This document shows positions 26,997-36,818 of a stretch of DNA of 64,000 nucleotides, piece after piece (within the stretch, counting starts at the first letter, position 1; the number at the start of each line of letters is the position of its first letter). The stretch lies in contig OZ218951.1 in the NCBI GenBank assembly GCA_965112735.1, forward strand, positions 5,580,001-5,644,000, read 5' to 3'. This stretch comes from Phaeosaccion multiseriatum. Lineage: Eukaryota > Ochrophyta, other classes. The notes beneath the pieces were generated by a model. That model was not told the DNA's origin and did not search any database. It saw nothing but the letters and a program-made list of their open reading frames with translations. The translations under genes and the position numbers were made by a program.

Positions 26997-28235
26997 GCCC
27001 AGCGTCTGCGCTACGCTATCGAGAACGAGAAGAATATCAGCGAAGTCAGAGCCGCTGTGAAGGCACTAAGAAGGGGAGGGGCATGCCTTGAGAAGGCCAT
27101 CGATGAATACGGTTACACTCCAATATCCCTCGCAGCATGTAAGAACCGAGCTGACGTTGTCGGTATGCTGCTCGAAGAAGGAGCGTCTCCGAATACGCCT
27201 GTCGGACCGAAAGGAGAGACTCCCATCGCCATTGCAAGCTTCGATGGGAGGGAGGAAATTGTACAGCAACTTCTCTCTGCAGGGGCGTCAGTGAACACAC
27301 CAAGTCGTCGGACCCTAAAAACGCCCCTGCATGCGGCATGTGATCGGGGTCACATCGCCATCATTAGAGTCCTTGTGGCATACGGAGCTGATATCGAGAG
27401 TGGCGATGCTCAGGGGTGGAATTCACTGCATGCCGCTGCATTCCGTGGGTATCCTTTGGTGGTGAGAGCCCTTCTTACGGCGGGCGCACGCACTGACGTG
27501 CTCTTCAACAGCGCAGGCGGCTCGCCCCTCTATTTCGCCTCTCAAGAAGGGCACCATCGTGTGGTGGAGGAACTGCTGTCGGCAGGCGCCGAGGTGGACA
27601 TTTTGCTGTCCGATGGGCTTGCTCCTCTTCATATAGCAGCCCAGAAGGGCCATGTAATGGTGATCCGTGCCCTCCTCGCTGCGGGGGCGGAGGTGGACAG
27701 GAAGGGAGGCAGTCCATTAAGGACCCCGCTGCTCGCGGCAGCAGATCAGAATCACGTCAAGGCCATGCAGGAACTGCTTAGGGTAGGGGCCTCTACTGCC
27801 GAGGCTCTGATGTTGGCTCGAGAGCTGGGTATGCATGAATGTGCTGATCGCCTACTGGCCGCGGACAAGCACTACTCCGACTCCGTTAGACGCAACTCGG
27901 CGTCTCTCCGTGTGGTGGACGTGATGATGCTGCGCGATAGCGTTGGTAGCATGGCGGCGGAGGAGGAGGTGCACAGTCAGCAGCAGGGAGGGGCGTGGCA
28001 GGGGGGGATTCGCCCCGAAGCGTTGGAGGGGACTGCACCAGCATGCACGAAGGAGAAGCGGAAGACAGTAGAACGAAAAGAGAGGAGACGGTGTCAAGCA
28101 CCGGCGCAGTCGCGAGCGAGGCTTTCGCAATGGTTCCACAAGCTCGGCCAGCGGCTGGGCCCAGTTCATGCAATACGTACGCCTATTTGGGGGAGAAATT
28201 CAATTGGTCCATGGAGGGATCGCTCTGGTGTGTGA
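26997..28235 (+). CDS. ankyrin-repeat protein, copy C (first exon uncertain)
   Basis: The open exon starts in phase 0 after the acceptor TGACAG at 26991-26996 with AQRLRYAIENEKN, which aligns with both other copies. About seven ankyrin repeats follow (to about 27840). The C-terminal tail after the repeats is the longest in the family and includes SLRVVDVMMLRDSVGSM, EEEVHSQQQGG and a basic KEKRKTVERKERRR segment. The tail is present but out of frame or broken in the other copies, so this copy is the best candidate for a functional gene. The N-terminal exon is not identified; the CDS limits given are therefore partial at the 5' side. Tract 27493-27742 is nearly identical to copy B. Role: protein-binding scaffold, partner unknown. 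Confidence 0.68.
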   Translation, partial: AQRLRYAIENEKNISEVRAAVKALRRGGACLEKAIDEYGYTPISLAACKNRADVVGMLLEEGASPNTPVGPKGETPIAIASFDGREEIVQQLLSAGASVNTPSRRTLKTPLHAACDRGHIAIIRVLVAYGADIESGDAQGWNSLHAAAFRGYPLVVRALLTAGARTDVLFNSAGGSPLYFASQEGHHRVVEELLSAGAEVDILLSDGLAPLHIAAQKGHVMVIRALLAAGAEVDRKGGSPLRTPLLAAADQNHVKAMQELLRVGASTAEALMLARELGMHECADRLLAADKHYSDSVRRNSASLRVVDVMMLRDSVGSMAAEEEVHSQQQGGAWQGGIRPEALEGTAPACTKEKRKTVERKERRRCQAPAQSRARLSQWFHKLGQRLGPVHAIRTPIWGRNSIGPWRDRSGV

Positions 28236-29099
28236 CGCCACGCAGGGCACAAGCAAGGCGGAGAGCAATGTGGGGGGTGGGCGGTGCGGCTGGCAGCAGC
28301 TGCAGGGCAGGCAGGGCACAAGATGAATGAGTGGAGGGGAGCTCTCGAACAAGAGCGAAACAGCACGCAAGTGGAGGAGAGTGGTGGTAGCAGATGCGCC
28401 TCCGCAACAACGTAAGCAAGTGGTGATGTACAGTCGGCCCACATAAGTGGGGTGATCTACAGTCGGCCCACGAAGGACCTATGGTCCATCCCCGAAACGA
28501 CCAAATATGAAAATGGCATATTCTTGTCTGACACTTTGCGCGGTAGCCCGAGCCCCGTTTGAAGAAGCAATGCCCTCCTCACAGTTGGCGCATTTTGGGG
28601 CATTTCCCGCCAAGAAGGGTATGGGGAGCTTGCCTCTCGGAGAAGGGAGAAACAGCACACAATAGGGAGGGGGATAGAAGGACAGATTGATGGTTGAGAG
28701 GACATCCACAATAGGGAGGGGGATAGAAGGACAGATTGATGGTTGAGAGGACATCCGCTTGGCGCAGGCGAAGGCACGACATGGCACACAGGCTTGACAT
28801 GAGGGGTGGGGGGGGAGGGGCAGAAGGCCACATTGTGGGAGTTTAGGGGGTGAGTATCGCACACTCTGGTGTAAAAGGCCAACCAGCAAGCTTCGAGCCA
28901 CGCTCGACGACGGAGCCATCGACAAGGCGAGGCTCTGTGGTGTCAGGACAAGAAGTGTTTAGCGAAAGAAAGGAACGAGCACCGCTCTTGACTGCGTAGT
29001 CGTTCGTGCTCGTTTACATCTTGCTCCCTTCGAGGGCTTCGGTCTCGTTGCTGGCCCATCCCTCGCCACGCTGATACTGCGCCATCGCTTGCCACAGAG
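28236..29099. other. intergenic stretch with a 49-bp tandem duplication
   Basis: A 49-bp unit is repeated exactly twice at 28659-28707 and 28708-28756. A shorter direct repeat containing tacagtcggcccac occurs at 28430 and 28452. No gene supported. Confidence 0.7.
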
Positions 29100-30821
29100 C
29101 TAGAGGACCCCCGGTGGCGGGCGCCACAGACACAAAAGGTTGTCATAGAAGGAGCAGCTGGCCGCCAGCCCCCCTGCTCTCTCGAAGGGGTCGGTGGAGG
29201 CGTAGCACCAGTCCGCGCCGTACGCCATGGAGCGGTGGCGGCAATAGCTCGCCATGATGGTGTCTGTGGGACTGGTCAGGGTGGGGGTGGAATCCCCTCC
29301 CCCCGCCCCTGCTGCGGCTGGCCCCTCCTCGACTGTGGGGGACATGTTGACTATCCGCACTCCCGCGTGCATGCAAGCCGCCAGCAGCACGTCGTCATCG
29401 CCTTGGCCGCTGCTCAGACGCTGCCCAACGCCGTCGTTATCCACTCTTTCTTGTTCCGCCACTACTCTCTTCCGAGGCAGGGCCGCCCTCCACTTTAGTC
29501 TCCACAGCCCGCCAGATGTGGGGCACTCCCTCACTGGGTGCTTCGTGTGGCGCATGTCCCACAACCGTATCACCTCGTCGTAGGAGCCGGATGCAAAGTA
29601 GTGCTCACGCTTGGGGTGCCACTGCCCCGTGGTCACCCCCATATCGTGTGAGGTGTTGACGAAAGTCGGTGTCTCTTGCGTGCCGTCGGAGCCATCAGAG
29701 CCACTGTCAATAGTCCTCAGATCCCAGCCCTTCATTAGGCAGTCATCTCCCCCGCTGATGACGATGTTCGGGTCGTGGGGGCTGGAGAAGGCAATCCACG
29801 CCTCGATGGGCATACTGTGAAACGTGTGTGCCCGCCATCGCTTCTCTCGCACCAGCGTCACTGCCTCTCCGCCCCCCCCCTCCCAGTCCTCTTGGTCCAC
29901 CCCCCCTCCTCCTGGGTGTTGCTCCACCTCGACGCGCCAAGTGCTCACCGAACCGTCTGACTCGCTCACCACAAGGCGGTCCTCTTGTGGGTGCGAGGAG
30001 CCCGTCTCTAACTCGCCTCCCAATAATGCCTTCCCCAGCCATTCCACTGACAAATAAATGTGGTTCACCGCCGGCCTGCTCACAGCTCGTTCTCGCAGAA
30101 ACAGGCGACATCGCCCCGTCCCTCCCTGGCCATCGGCTGGGTCTCTCCGCCTTCTGCTGCCTTCCCCATGCTCTTCTCCCCGCAGCTGGTGGGCACCACT
30201 GTGAAGCGTGTACAGCCTCAGCTCTCCCGTCGAAGTCACAGCCGCCAGCGCAGGACAGGGGGCACAATCAGTGCCCCCACCACGGCCCTCGTCGGGAGGA
30301 GTGCCCCATTGCACGGCGCGCTTGTTCCAGCGAGAGTCCAGCACCCCGCCCGGCAGACACACCTCGGCAGTCTGCATCAAACGGTACTGGCTGGCCCCCG
30401 AGTCGTTCACAGTTCCCCCGCCTGCTTGAGTCAGCGGCGGTGGGTCTGGCTCTGCGACGGCCACCTTACCCTCATTCGAATCTGGAGTAGTAGAGAGCAC
30501 GTACACTTTAATCTCGCCCTCCCTTTTCTGCATGTTTCCCCGCGCATCCTGGTCTAGCCCAGCCTCAGCCTTCGCGCTCTCGCTCCCATCCTCCCCCTGC
30601 CGCTCCTGATCCTTACTTGCATCGGCTCCTCCTTCTCCACTTCTGTCTTCCTCTTGCTGCTCCCCGCCTTTGCCTTCCTCCAAGAAATACGTGCAGCAAA
30701 CCACGGCCTCTTCAAAGCCCGTCACAGGGCACCACTCCACGCTGCACGCTCCAAGGCGAGTATCAATCTCCTGGAGCGTCTCTCCCTCACCAACAACGCC
30801 ACCCGCACTAGGCTCCCTCAT
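29100..30821 (-). CDS. DPH7: Diphthamide biosynthesis protein 7 homologue (WD40 methylesterase)
   Basis: An intronless 573-residue WD40 protein. DPH7 removes the methyl ester from methylated diphthine on elongation factor 2 so that the last amidation can occur; it acts in the cytosol. Diagnostic stretches in family order: ACSVEWCPVTGFEEAVVCCT near the N-terminus, EAWIAFSSPHDPNIVISGGD, MKGWDLR, HDMGVTTGQWHPKREHYFAS, GSYDEVIRLWDMR, GGLWRLKW, LLAACMHAGVRIVNM, YGADWCYAS and SCSFYDNLLCLW at the C-terminus. The family is usually about 400-450 residues; the extra length comes from low-complexity inserts rich in Gly, Glu and Gln. The start at 30821 places the first WD element at a normal distance. 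It is divergently arranged with the PsbP gene 182 bp away. Alternative assignment as another WD40 protein is unlikely given the order of signatures. Confidence 0.88.
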   Translation of the reverse strand: MREPSAGGVVGEGETLQEIDTRLGACSVEWCPVTGFEEAVVCCTYFLEEGKGGEQQEEDRSGEGGADASKDQERQGEDGSESAKAEAGLDQDARGNMQKREGEIKVYVLSTTPDSNEGKVAVAEPDPPPLTQAGGGTVNDSGASQYRLMQTAEVCLPGGVLDSRWNKRAVQWGTPPDEGRGGGTDCAPCPALAAVTSTGELRLYTLHSGAHQLRGEEHGEGSRRRRDPADGQGGTGRCRLFLRERAVSRPAVNHIYLSVEWLGKALLGGELETGSSHPQEDRLVVSESDGSVSTWRVEVEQHPGGGGVDQEDWEGGGGEAVTLVREKRWRAHTFHSMPIEAWIAFSSPHDPNIVISGGDDCLMKGWDLRTIDSGSDGSDGTQETPTFVNTSHDMGVTTGQWHPKREHYFASGSYDEVIRLWDMRHTKHPVRECPTSGGLWRLKWRAALPRKRVVAEQERVDNDGVGQRLSSGQGDDDVLLAACMHAGVRIVNMSPTVEEGPAAAGAGGGDSTPTLTSPTDTIMASYCRHRSMAYGADWCYASTDPFERAGGLAASCSFYDNLLCLWRPPPGVL

Positions 30822-31003
30822 GTGACTGAGGGGAAAGAGAAAGATGAAAGATACAAAAATTTAAAGGAATGTAGGCGTGTTGGTTGGCCGCTTCACAGGC
30901 TGACAACTTTTCCCTCACTTCCCCTTGTGTGATACCTTCTGTCCCCTCTTCCCCATCTGTCTCAGCTTGAGCCACGAGTGATAGCGGTACGACGGGCACA
31001 ACG
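30822..31003. promoter_or_regulatory. 182-bp bidirectional promoter region (DPH7 / PsbP)
   Basis: The two start codons face away from each other with only 182 bp between them, so both 5' UTRs and core promoters must share this space if the starts are right. An AT-rich patch (caaaaatttaaagg, near 30854-30868) is the only candidate core element seen. Confidence 0.5.
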
Positions 31004-32379
31004 ATGGTATCATCGATGAAGTCGCTGCTACTGCTGGTGGTAATGTTGGTGCAGGCGGGAGTTCTCCAAGGCTTCACCCTCTCGATGGCATCGAAGCAGC
31101 CGCTGTCCAGCAAAGGTTTAGGTCCAGCGGCCAGCAGCAGAGGAGCTTTCCTGCAGAAAGCGGGGAGATCAGTAGCGGCAGCGGCAGCCCTTGCGGTGGG
31201 CTTTGGTCAGCCCGCTCTGGCAGAGACTGCCGACTACACAGACAGTGAGTGGGGAATTTCTGACTGTTTGGGCCGCGTCTTGGGGCACTGCACCACTCGC
31301 CAATTTTGGATACCCTCTTCTCTGAGCCTCCATCTTACTTCTTTCTTTGCTGCACTCCTTACTCATGGACCACCTCTCCTGCCGACCAACGCTATAAAAT
31401 GTCCTTGCCTGGCCTTTCCCCCGCTTCCCCTCTCCGTCCTCCTCTTGTGTCTGGTGTCTCCAGTTTGCAGATCCTCCCATCCCTCCAGCCAAAGCCTTGC
31501 GTGCTGCCATGCCCTGTTCTTGACCTCACTGTGTCCCTGTTCTCCCCTCCCACTCTGTCGCAGATGAGACGGGAACGAAGCTTACTGTGCCTAGGGACTG
31601 GAAGGTGGGAGATGTGGACCCGAACGCGGTCAGCGGCCGCCGAAGACTCTTCTTGTGGACAGACCCCAAGGAACCCACCGCTACCAACGCCTTTGTGGCT
31701 TACGTGAGTCCCTGCGGTAGACGATGGTGCCCTCCTTTGCACCTTCTTCCCTCTGCTCTCCCCGCCCCTCGCGCACATGGCCTTGTAGTGGATTGCAGCT
31801 GCTCCAATCAACCCCCTCCTCTCTCTCTCCCTCCACATCTCTTGGGGGGACGGAAACCGCTCTTGTCTGTGTGCCCCATGTGCGTGCACGTCTGGTGTGC
31901 GTGGCGTGGTCACTGGGGAAGGGGCAGGAGAGCAAAGCCTTCGTCACGGCACGGCGCTTGCCTGCCGCTTCCACTCCACCTTCTCTCAACGCTGGCCTCC
32001 TCCCTCCACCCCCCCCTTCCCACAACTCGTGCAGACGCCCGTCAGAGGAGACTTCACCAGCCTGGGTAAGAGGCAAGGGAGAGGGGCAATAGAAAAGAAA
32101 GCAAGAGCGGTGCGATAGCAATAGCGATAGCGATAGCAGCAGCAGCGGTGTAGAGCCGAGCCACCTCATTGTGCAGGGGGATATTCCAAGGAGGTTCTTG
32201 TGCTAGGGAGAGTGCAGCGCTCGCTGCGTATGGAGGTGGGGAAGGCCGGACCCGTCCTTGTCCTTCTCCCCCTCTCTCCCTCTGTGTGTGTCTGTGTGTG
32301 TCTCCGTCGCTCCCTTTCTCCCCCTCTCTCCCTCACCATGTCTCTCTCTGGTCTTCTCTCTCTCACTTCATCCCTTCTA

Positions 32380-32416
<37 letters not shown>

Positions 32417-33784
32417 CCTTCTCTCCCGTCTCTCAACCCTATCCTATAGCACCTGCGGGTGGCTCTGGACAGACCACTTGTAGCTTCCTTCACCCCTCTC
32501 CGCTCCCTCCCTCCTCCCCATCTACTGCCATCCCAGCCTCCTCCTTTCCCTCTCCTTGTCCTCTCGCGTCTCTCTGAAATCGCCCCCCTCCTTCCCACGT
32601 CTGTACGTAACCACGCACGAAAAGGCTCCTTCGGGTCCTGCGATGACGTGGCTGGTACCATCCTCCCCAACGGCAAGGGCATAAGCTCCAAGCTCATAGC
32701 AAGCTCCGGCAAGGGGGGCAAGTACTATTACGAGTATACTGTCTCAGTGGACGGCAAAAAGCCCAAGTGAGTGACAGAGTGAGAGAGAGAGTGAGTCAGT
32801 GAGTGAGTGAGTGGGTGAGAGTGAGTGAGTGAGTGAGGGAGTGAGTGCGTGAGAGTGAGTGAGTGAGTGAGTGAGTGAGTGAGTGAGTGAGTGAGTGAGT
32901 GAGTGAGTGGGTGAGAGTGAGTGAGAGTGAGTGAGTGAGTGAGTGAGTGAGTGAGTGAGTGAGTTAGTGAGCGAGTTGGTGAGTGAGTGAGTGAGTGAGT
33001 GAGTGAGTGAGTGAGTGAGTGAGTGAGTGAGTGAGTCCAGGCGAGGCGGGGCGAGGCGAGGTCGAGGCAGGTTCAGTAAGGCTAAGGCTAAGGTCCAAGG
33101 TTTTGATCGTAACGGCAGGGATTGGGGTTGGGGCTATCGTCTTTGATATCGACTCCCTTTATGGGTGTTCGATATTGATGCAGTCACACCAACTGAAAAC
33201 TGAAAACTGGGTTTGGGTTATAGGGAAGTGGGTTGAGTTGAGGCGAGGCAGGTATGTGCTCTGTTGGACAGCCCACCCCCAAGTGAGTGAGTTCAGGAAG
33301 AAGGGGCAGGGTCGTCGTACCTACCTTAGTCTGTTGGATACCATAGAGGCAACGTCGATGGCTCAAGTAGGCTGCGATCCTCTCTGGCACGACGCTCCTT
33401 CGTCCCGGTCCTTTAGTGGTCCTCCTTGGCTGACCGCACCTCCACAGTCCATTGCGTCCTTTCATCACGATCACTCGATGGACCCTCCTGTATGCCCTCT
33501 CGTCCTTCGTCTCATCCTCTGTCCCTCGCGAGTCGTTCTCTGTGCATGTGTGTGTGTGCGTCTTCCTCCTCCATCGACAAACACAGCCCTCACCCCGCCC
33601 CTTACCACCCCACCCCACCCCTCCCCTCTCCTCTCCTCTTCTCAGGCACATCTTCACCGTCTGGGGCCTTGTCCCTGGCACGATGCTCGTGACGGTTTCG
33701 GCGCAGTGCAACGAGGAGGACTTGGCCACTGAGAAGGACGAGATCGAGGGCATCGTCAATAGCTTCACCCTAGCTGGCAAGTGA
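31004..33784 (+). CDS. PsbP-domain protein targeted to the thylakoid lumen, 5 exons, 230 residues
   Basis: Exons 31004-31244, 31564-31703, 32035-32065, 32625-32766, 33646-33784; 693 nt, all phases consistent (the 31-nt exon 3 is supported by the join TSLGSFGS). PsbP-family proteins belong to the oxygen-evolving side of photosystem II or related lumenal complexes. The leader is tripartite: a hydrophobic signal peptide (about 1-23) with predicted cleavage before Phe24 (LQG-FTLS), a Ser/Lys/Arg-rich transit part, and a thylakoid transfer signal ending ALA-ET at about residue 73. The mature part has LTVPRDWKVGDVDP, RRRLFLWTDP, YYYEYTVS and HIFTVWGLVPGTMLVTVSAQ, typical of the PsbP fold. Whether it is PsbP proper or a PsbP-domain paralogue cannot be settled here. 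Intron 4 is loaded with GTGA repeats starting at the donor. Just after the stop, the last codons are partly repeated. Confidence 0.85.
32767..33036. repeat. (GTGA)n array starting at a splice donor
   Basis: About 270 bp of GTGA tetranucleotides with few variants (GAGA, GCGA, GGGT). The array begins at the first base of PsbP intron 4, so each register GTGAGT equals the consensus donor. Confidence 0.92.
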
Positions 33785-34624
33785 TGAGAGCATCGTTAGC
33801 AATCAACAGCTTCACTCTGGCCAGCGAGTGAAGCGAAGCCGGGGGGAAGGGGGGGGGCATTGGGCCTGCGGCTCTCAGTCAATCAGTCAGTCAGTCAATC
33901 TGTCAATCAGTCAATCCGTCAGTCAGTCAGTTAGTCAGTCAGTCGGGCCTCGGGCCTCATTGGGGTTATCCTCGCCGCCGCCCCGCACCCGCGCAGTCCT
34001 CGTCACGGTGGGGGCGAGAGCCGAGCGGATTGCTCTCCTGTAGAGTGCTAATCAATCACACCTCTACTTAAAGGAAGTCGTCGTTGAGTAAGAATAATAT
34101 AGTTGACAAGAGGGGGGGGGGGTCTGTGGAGGGAGACGACATCGTCGTCGCCAGTGATCGGCCGCCGTCGGATCGCCCTTTTCACAACGGTTCGGGGATC
34201 CCTCGCTCGGCTAAAATATATTTTACGTGATCTCTGTGTTGTTGTCGAACAAATCGAGATAAGCTGGGCCGCTAGGCAATACCAGTAGCTCCGTAAGAGG
34301 AGCGGGGACGAAGAAGGCAAGAGGAGAGGTAAGAGCGAAAGAAAGAAAGTATTGGACCTCACTTTCTCCAGGAAAATATCGACGCACTCCCTCTCACTCC
34401 CTCTCTTGTCCTCTACGCTATTCTCAAAGGAGCTTGGGGGTGAGAAGACAGGAGGGAACGCAAGAGGAAAAGAAGAAGCCTTGTGCCTCACTCTACTTGA
34501 TTGCTCTCTTCACGCACTCCCTATCACTCCCTCTCTCCTGTTCTCCATATCGCCCCCCCCTTCCTCGCCTGACAGGTATACAGTCCAACGACAAGGGGTG
34601 TCCAGTAACCAGGGAATCTCTACC
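33785..34624. other. intergenic stretch between PsbP and myosin genes
   Basis: It begins with a degenerate copy of the final PsbP codons (33787-33831). A GTCA/ATCA repeat fills about 33876-33945. A splice-acceptor-like CGCCTGACAG ends at 34577, about 48 bp before the myosin ATG, so a 5'-UTR or N-terminal exon of the myosin may lie here. Confidence 0.5.
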
Positions 34625-36779
34625 ATGGTAGGGGCTACTTCGATCGCTCCATCTTCTCCCTCCGTGCTGGGGGGCGAGCCAGCGCCAGCAGGCTCGGTGG
34701 AGGCTCTCTACTGTCGTGTCTCCGACGATGGCGTGATCGATGACCTCGTGCTGCTCGACAAGGCCGACACTAGCGCACAGGCAATTGCAGAGGTCCTCCG
34801 CAACAGATACGCCAATGGCGACATGTACACAGCCATTGGACCAGGTACGTGATCTCGTACATTGCACATCAAGAGAGAGATGGAAGAGAAATATAAAGAT
34901 GGAAGATGGGGTGGAGGGGCCTATAGCAGGCTGCGTTGCTGACATGGTGCCCCCTCCATTCGTTCTCTTTGTCCGACTGTGGCCTCATTGGCTCTGCTGC
35001 TACTCCTCTCTACTGCTCATATCTGCTCTGTTCTGCTCTGCTCTTCTCCTCGGCTCTCCTCTCCTCTCCTCTCCTCTCCTGTCCTCTCCTCTCCTCTCAT
35101 CTCCTGTCTCCTCCCCTCCCCTCCCCTCCCCTCCTCTCCTCTCCTCTTCTCTCCTCTCCCCATCCCTCCTCTCTCCTCCCTCCGCCCCCTCTCCCTCCCA
35201 TCCCCCACCATTCTCTCTTCCCCTCTCCCTCTCCCTCCTCTCCCCTCTGTGCCCCCCACACCCCTTCTTCGCTGGCACCAGTACTTATCTCCGTCAACCC
35301 ATATCAGCCGCTAGACAGGGGAGGTCGCTCAATTTACGACACCAGCGTGGGCCAGGCCTATCGCAACGGAGACGACAGCAGAGCCCTCGCACCGCACATC
35401 TTCAGGACGGCAGGTGGGGGGGAGGGGGGAAAGTGGGGGGAGGGGAGGGGAGGGGATTAATGACGGGAGGGAAGAGGGGATGGGTGCGGGTGAGAGGTGG
35501 AGGAGGGAGGGAAGGGGTGCGGGGGTGAGGGGGTGAGGGGGTGAAGGGGTCACGGGAAGGAGGGGGACAGGGAGACGTTGAGAGGTGTATGGGTCTAAAG
35601 CTTGCAGAGGCTCTCGCCACTCCGTGGCCTTGAGCTACCTCTATCCGCTATCCTCTAGCCGCTAGCCTACGACAGACCGGACTATCCTCTGGCCTATGAC
35701 AGACCGGACTCTTGAGTGGTGTCACAATGTCACAATGTCACCACTCTCTCTCTCTCTCTCTTGAGTGGTGACATTGTCCGCGATGGACGGCCCAAAGGGG
35801 TCCGGGGTCTGCGCATGCTACCGCGAGGCAAGGGAGGGGGGGGGGGAAGGGCCGAAAGACGAATCGATCGAGAGACGGGTTTTTGTCTCGCCGCCCCTCT
35901 TCCTCCCTCACCTCCTCCACGCTGTGACCCCCCTCTCCCCCTCTTCTCCTCTTCCTCTTTACCCTCCGCCCGTCTACGTCTCTATCCCTCTCTGTCTCCA
36001 TCCCTCTGTCCTGCTTCCCCTCCCCTCCCCTCCCCTCCCCTCCGCCCCTTTGCCCCTTAACCTTCAACCCCTTACCCCTCCACCCCTCCGCCTCACTCTC
36101 CCTCTCCCCTCCTTTTCAGCGGACGCCATGCGTAGCCTCGTGAGTGAAGCCAAACCACAGTGCATCGTCATCACAGGGGAGAGCGGCAGCGGCAAAACCG
36201 AAACCGCCAAACACATTATCAAGTTCGCCACCGAGTCTGCCACTGCCCGGCGGCTGCAGGATGGCAGTGGATGCAAGGGCAGGACGGTGCGAGGCTCGGT
36301 GGTCGAGAGAGAGGCGGAGGAGGAAAGAATCGAACGCCAGCTGCTGGAGAGCGGTCCCGTGCTGGAAGCTTTTGGAAACGCTCGGACGTCGCGGAATGAT
36401 AACAGCAGCAGGTGGGTGCGCGGAGTGTATTGACTTACAGGAATCTACCAAAGAAGTACGTAATTGTGAGTGTGTTTGTGTGGCTGGCTGGCTGACCGCC
36501 TTCTCGTTCTCCCTCTCCCTCTCCCTCTTCCTCCCCCTCCTTCCCTCTCCTCCCTCTCCCTCCCTCCCTCCCGTCCACCCGCCCACCCGCTCTCCCTCCC
36601 TCCCCCCGTCTCTCCACCTCAGATTCGGAAAGTACTTGGAGCTGCAGCTCTCCTTCGCGGGGCAGATCATCGGAGGTGAGACACTCAGTGTCAGGACAGG
36701 AAGGACTCATCGGTGTCAGGACGGGACAGACTCAGACTAATCCATGCCAGCATGGGCTGCTCGCATTCCCTGTCTGCAG

Positions 36780-36818
<39 letters not shown>

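Noticed and set aside
31392-31913. Minus-strand 173-codon frame overlapping the PsbP gene
   Set aside because: It is the shadow of PsbP exons and introns; the plus-strand exon model is phase-consistent and domain-supported.
32177-32210. An extra PsbP exon (GYSKEVLVL) between exons 3 and 4
   Set aside because: Including it would disrupt the family junction TSLGSFGS, which forms exactly when exon 3 is joined to the exon starting at 32625.
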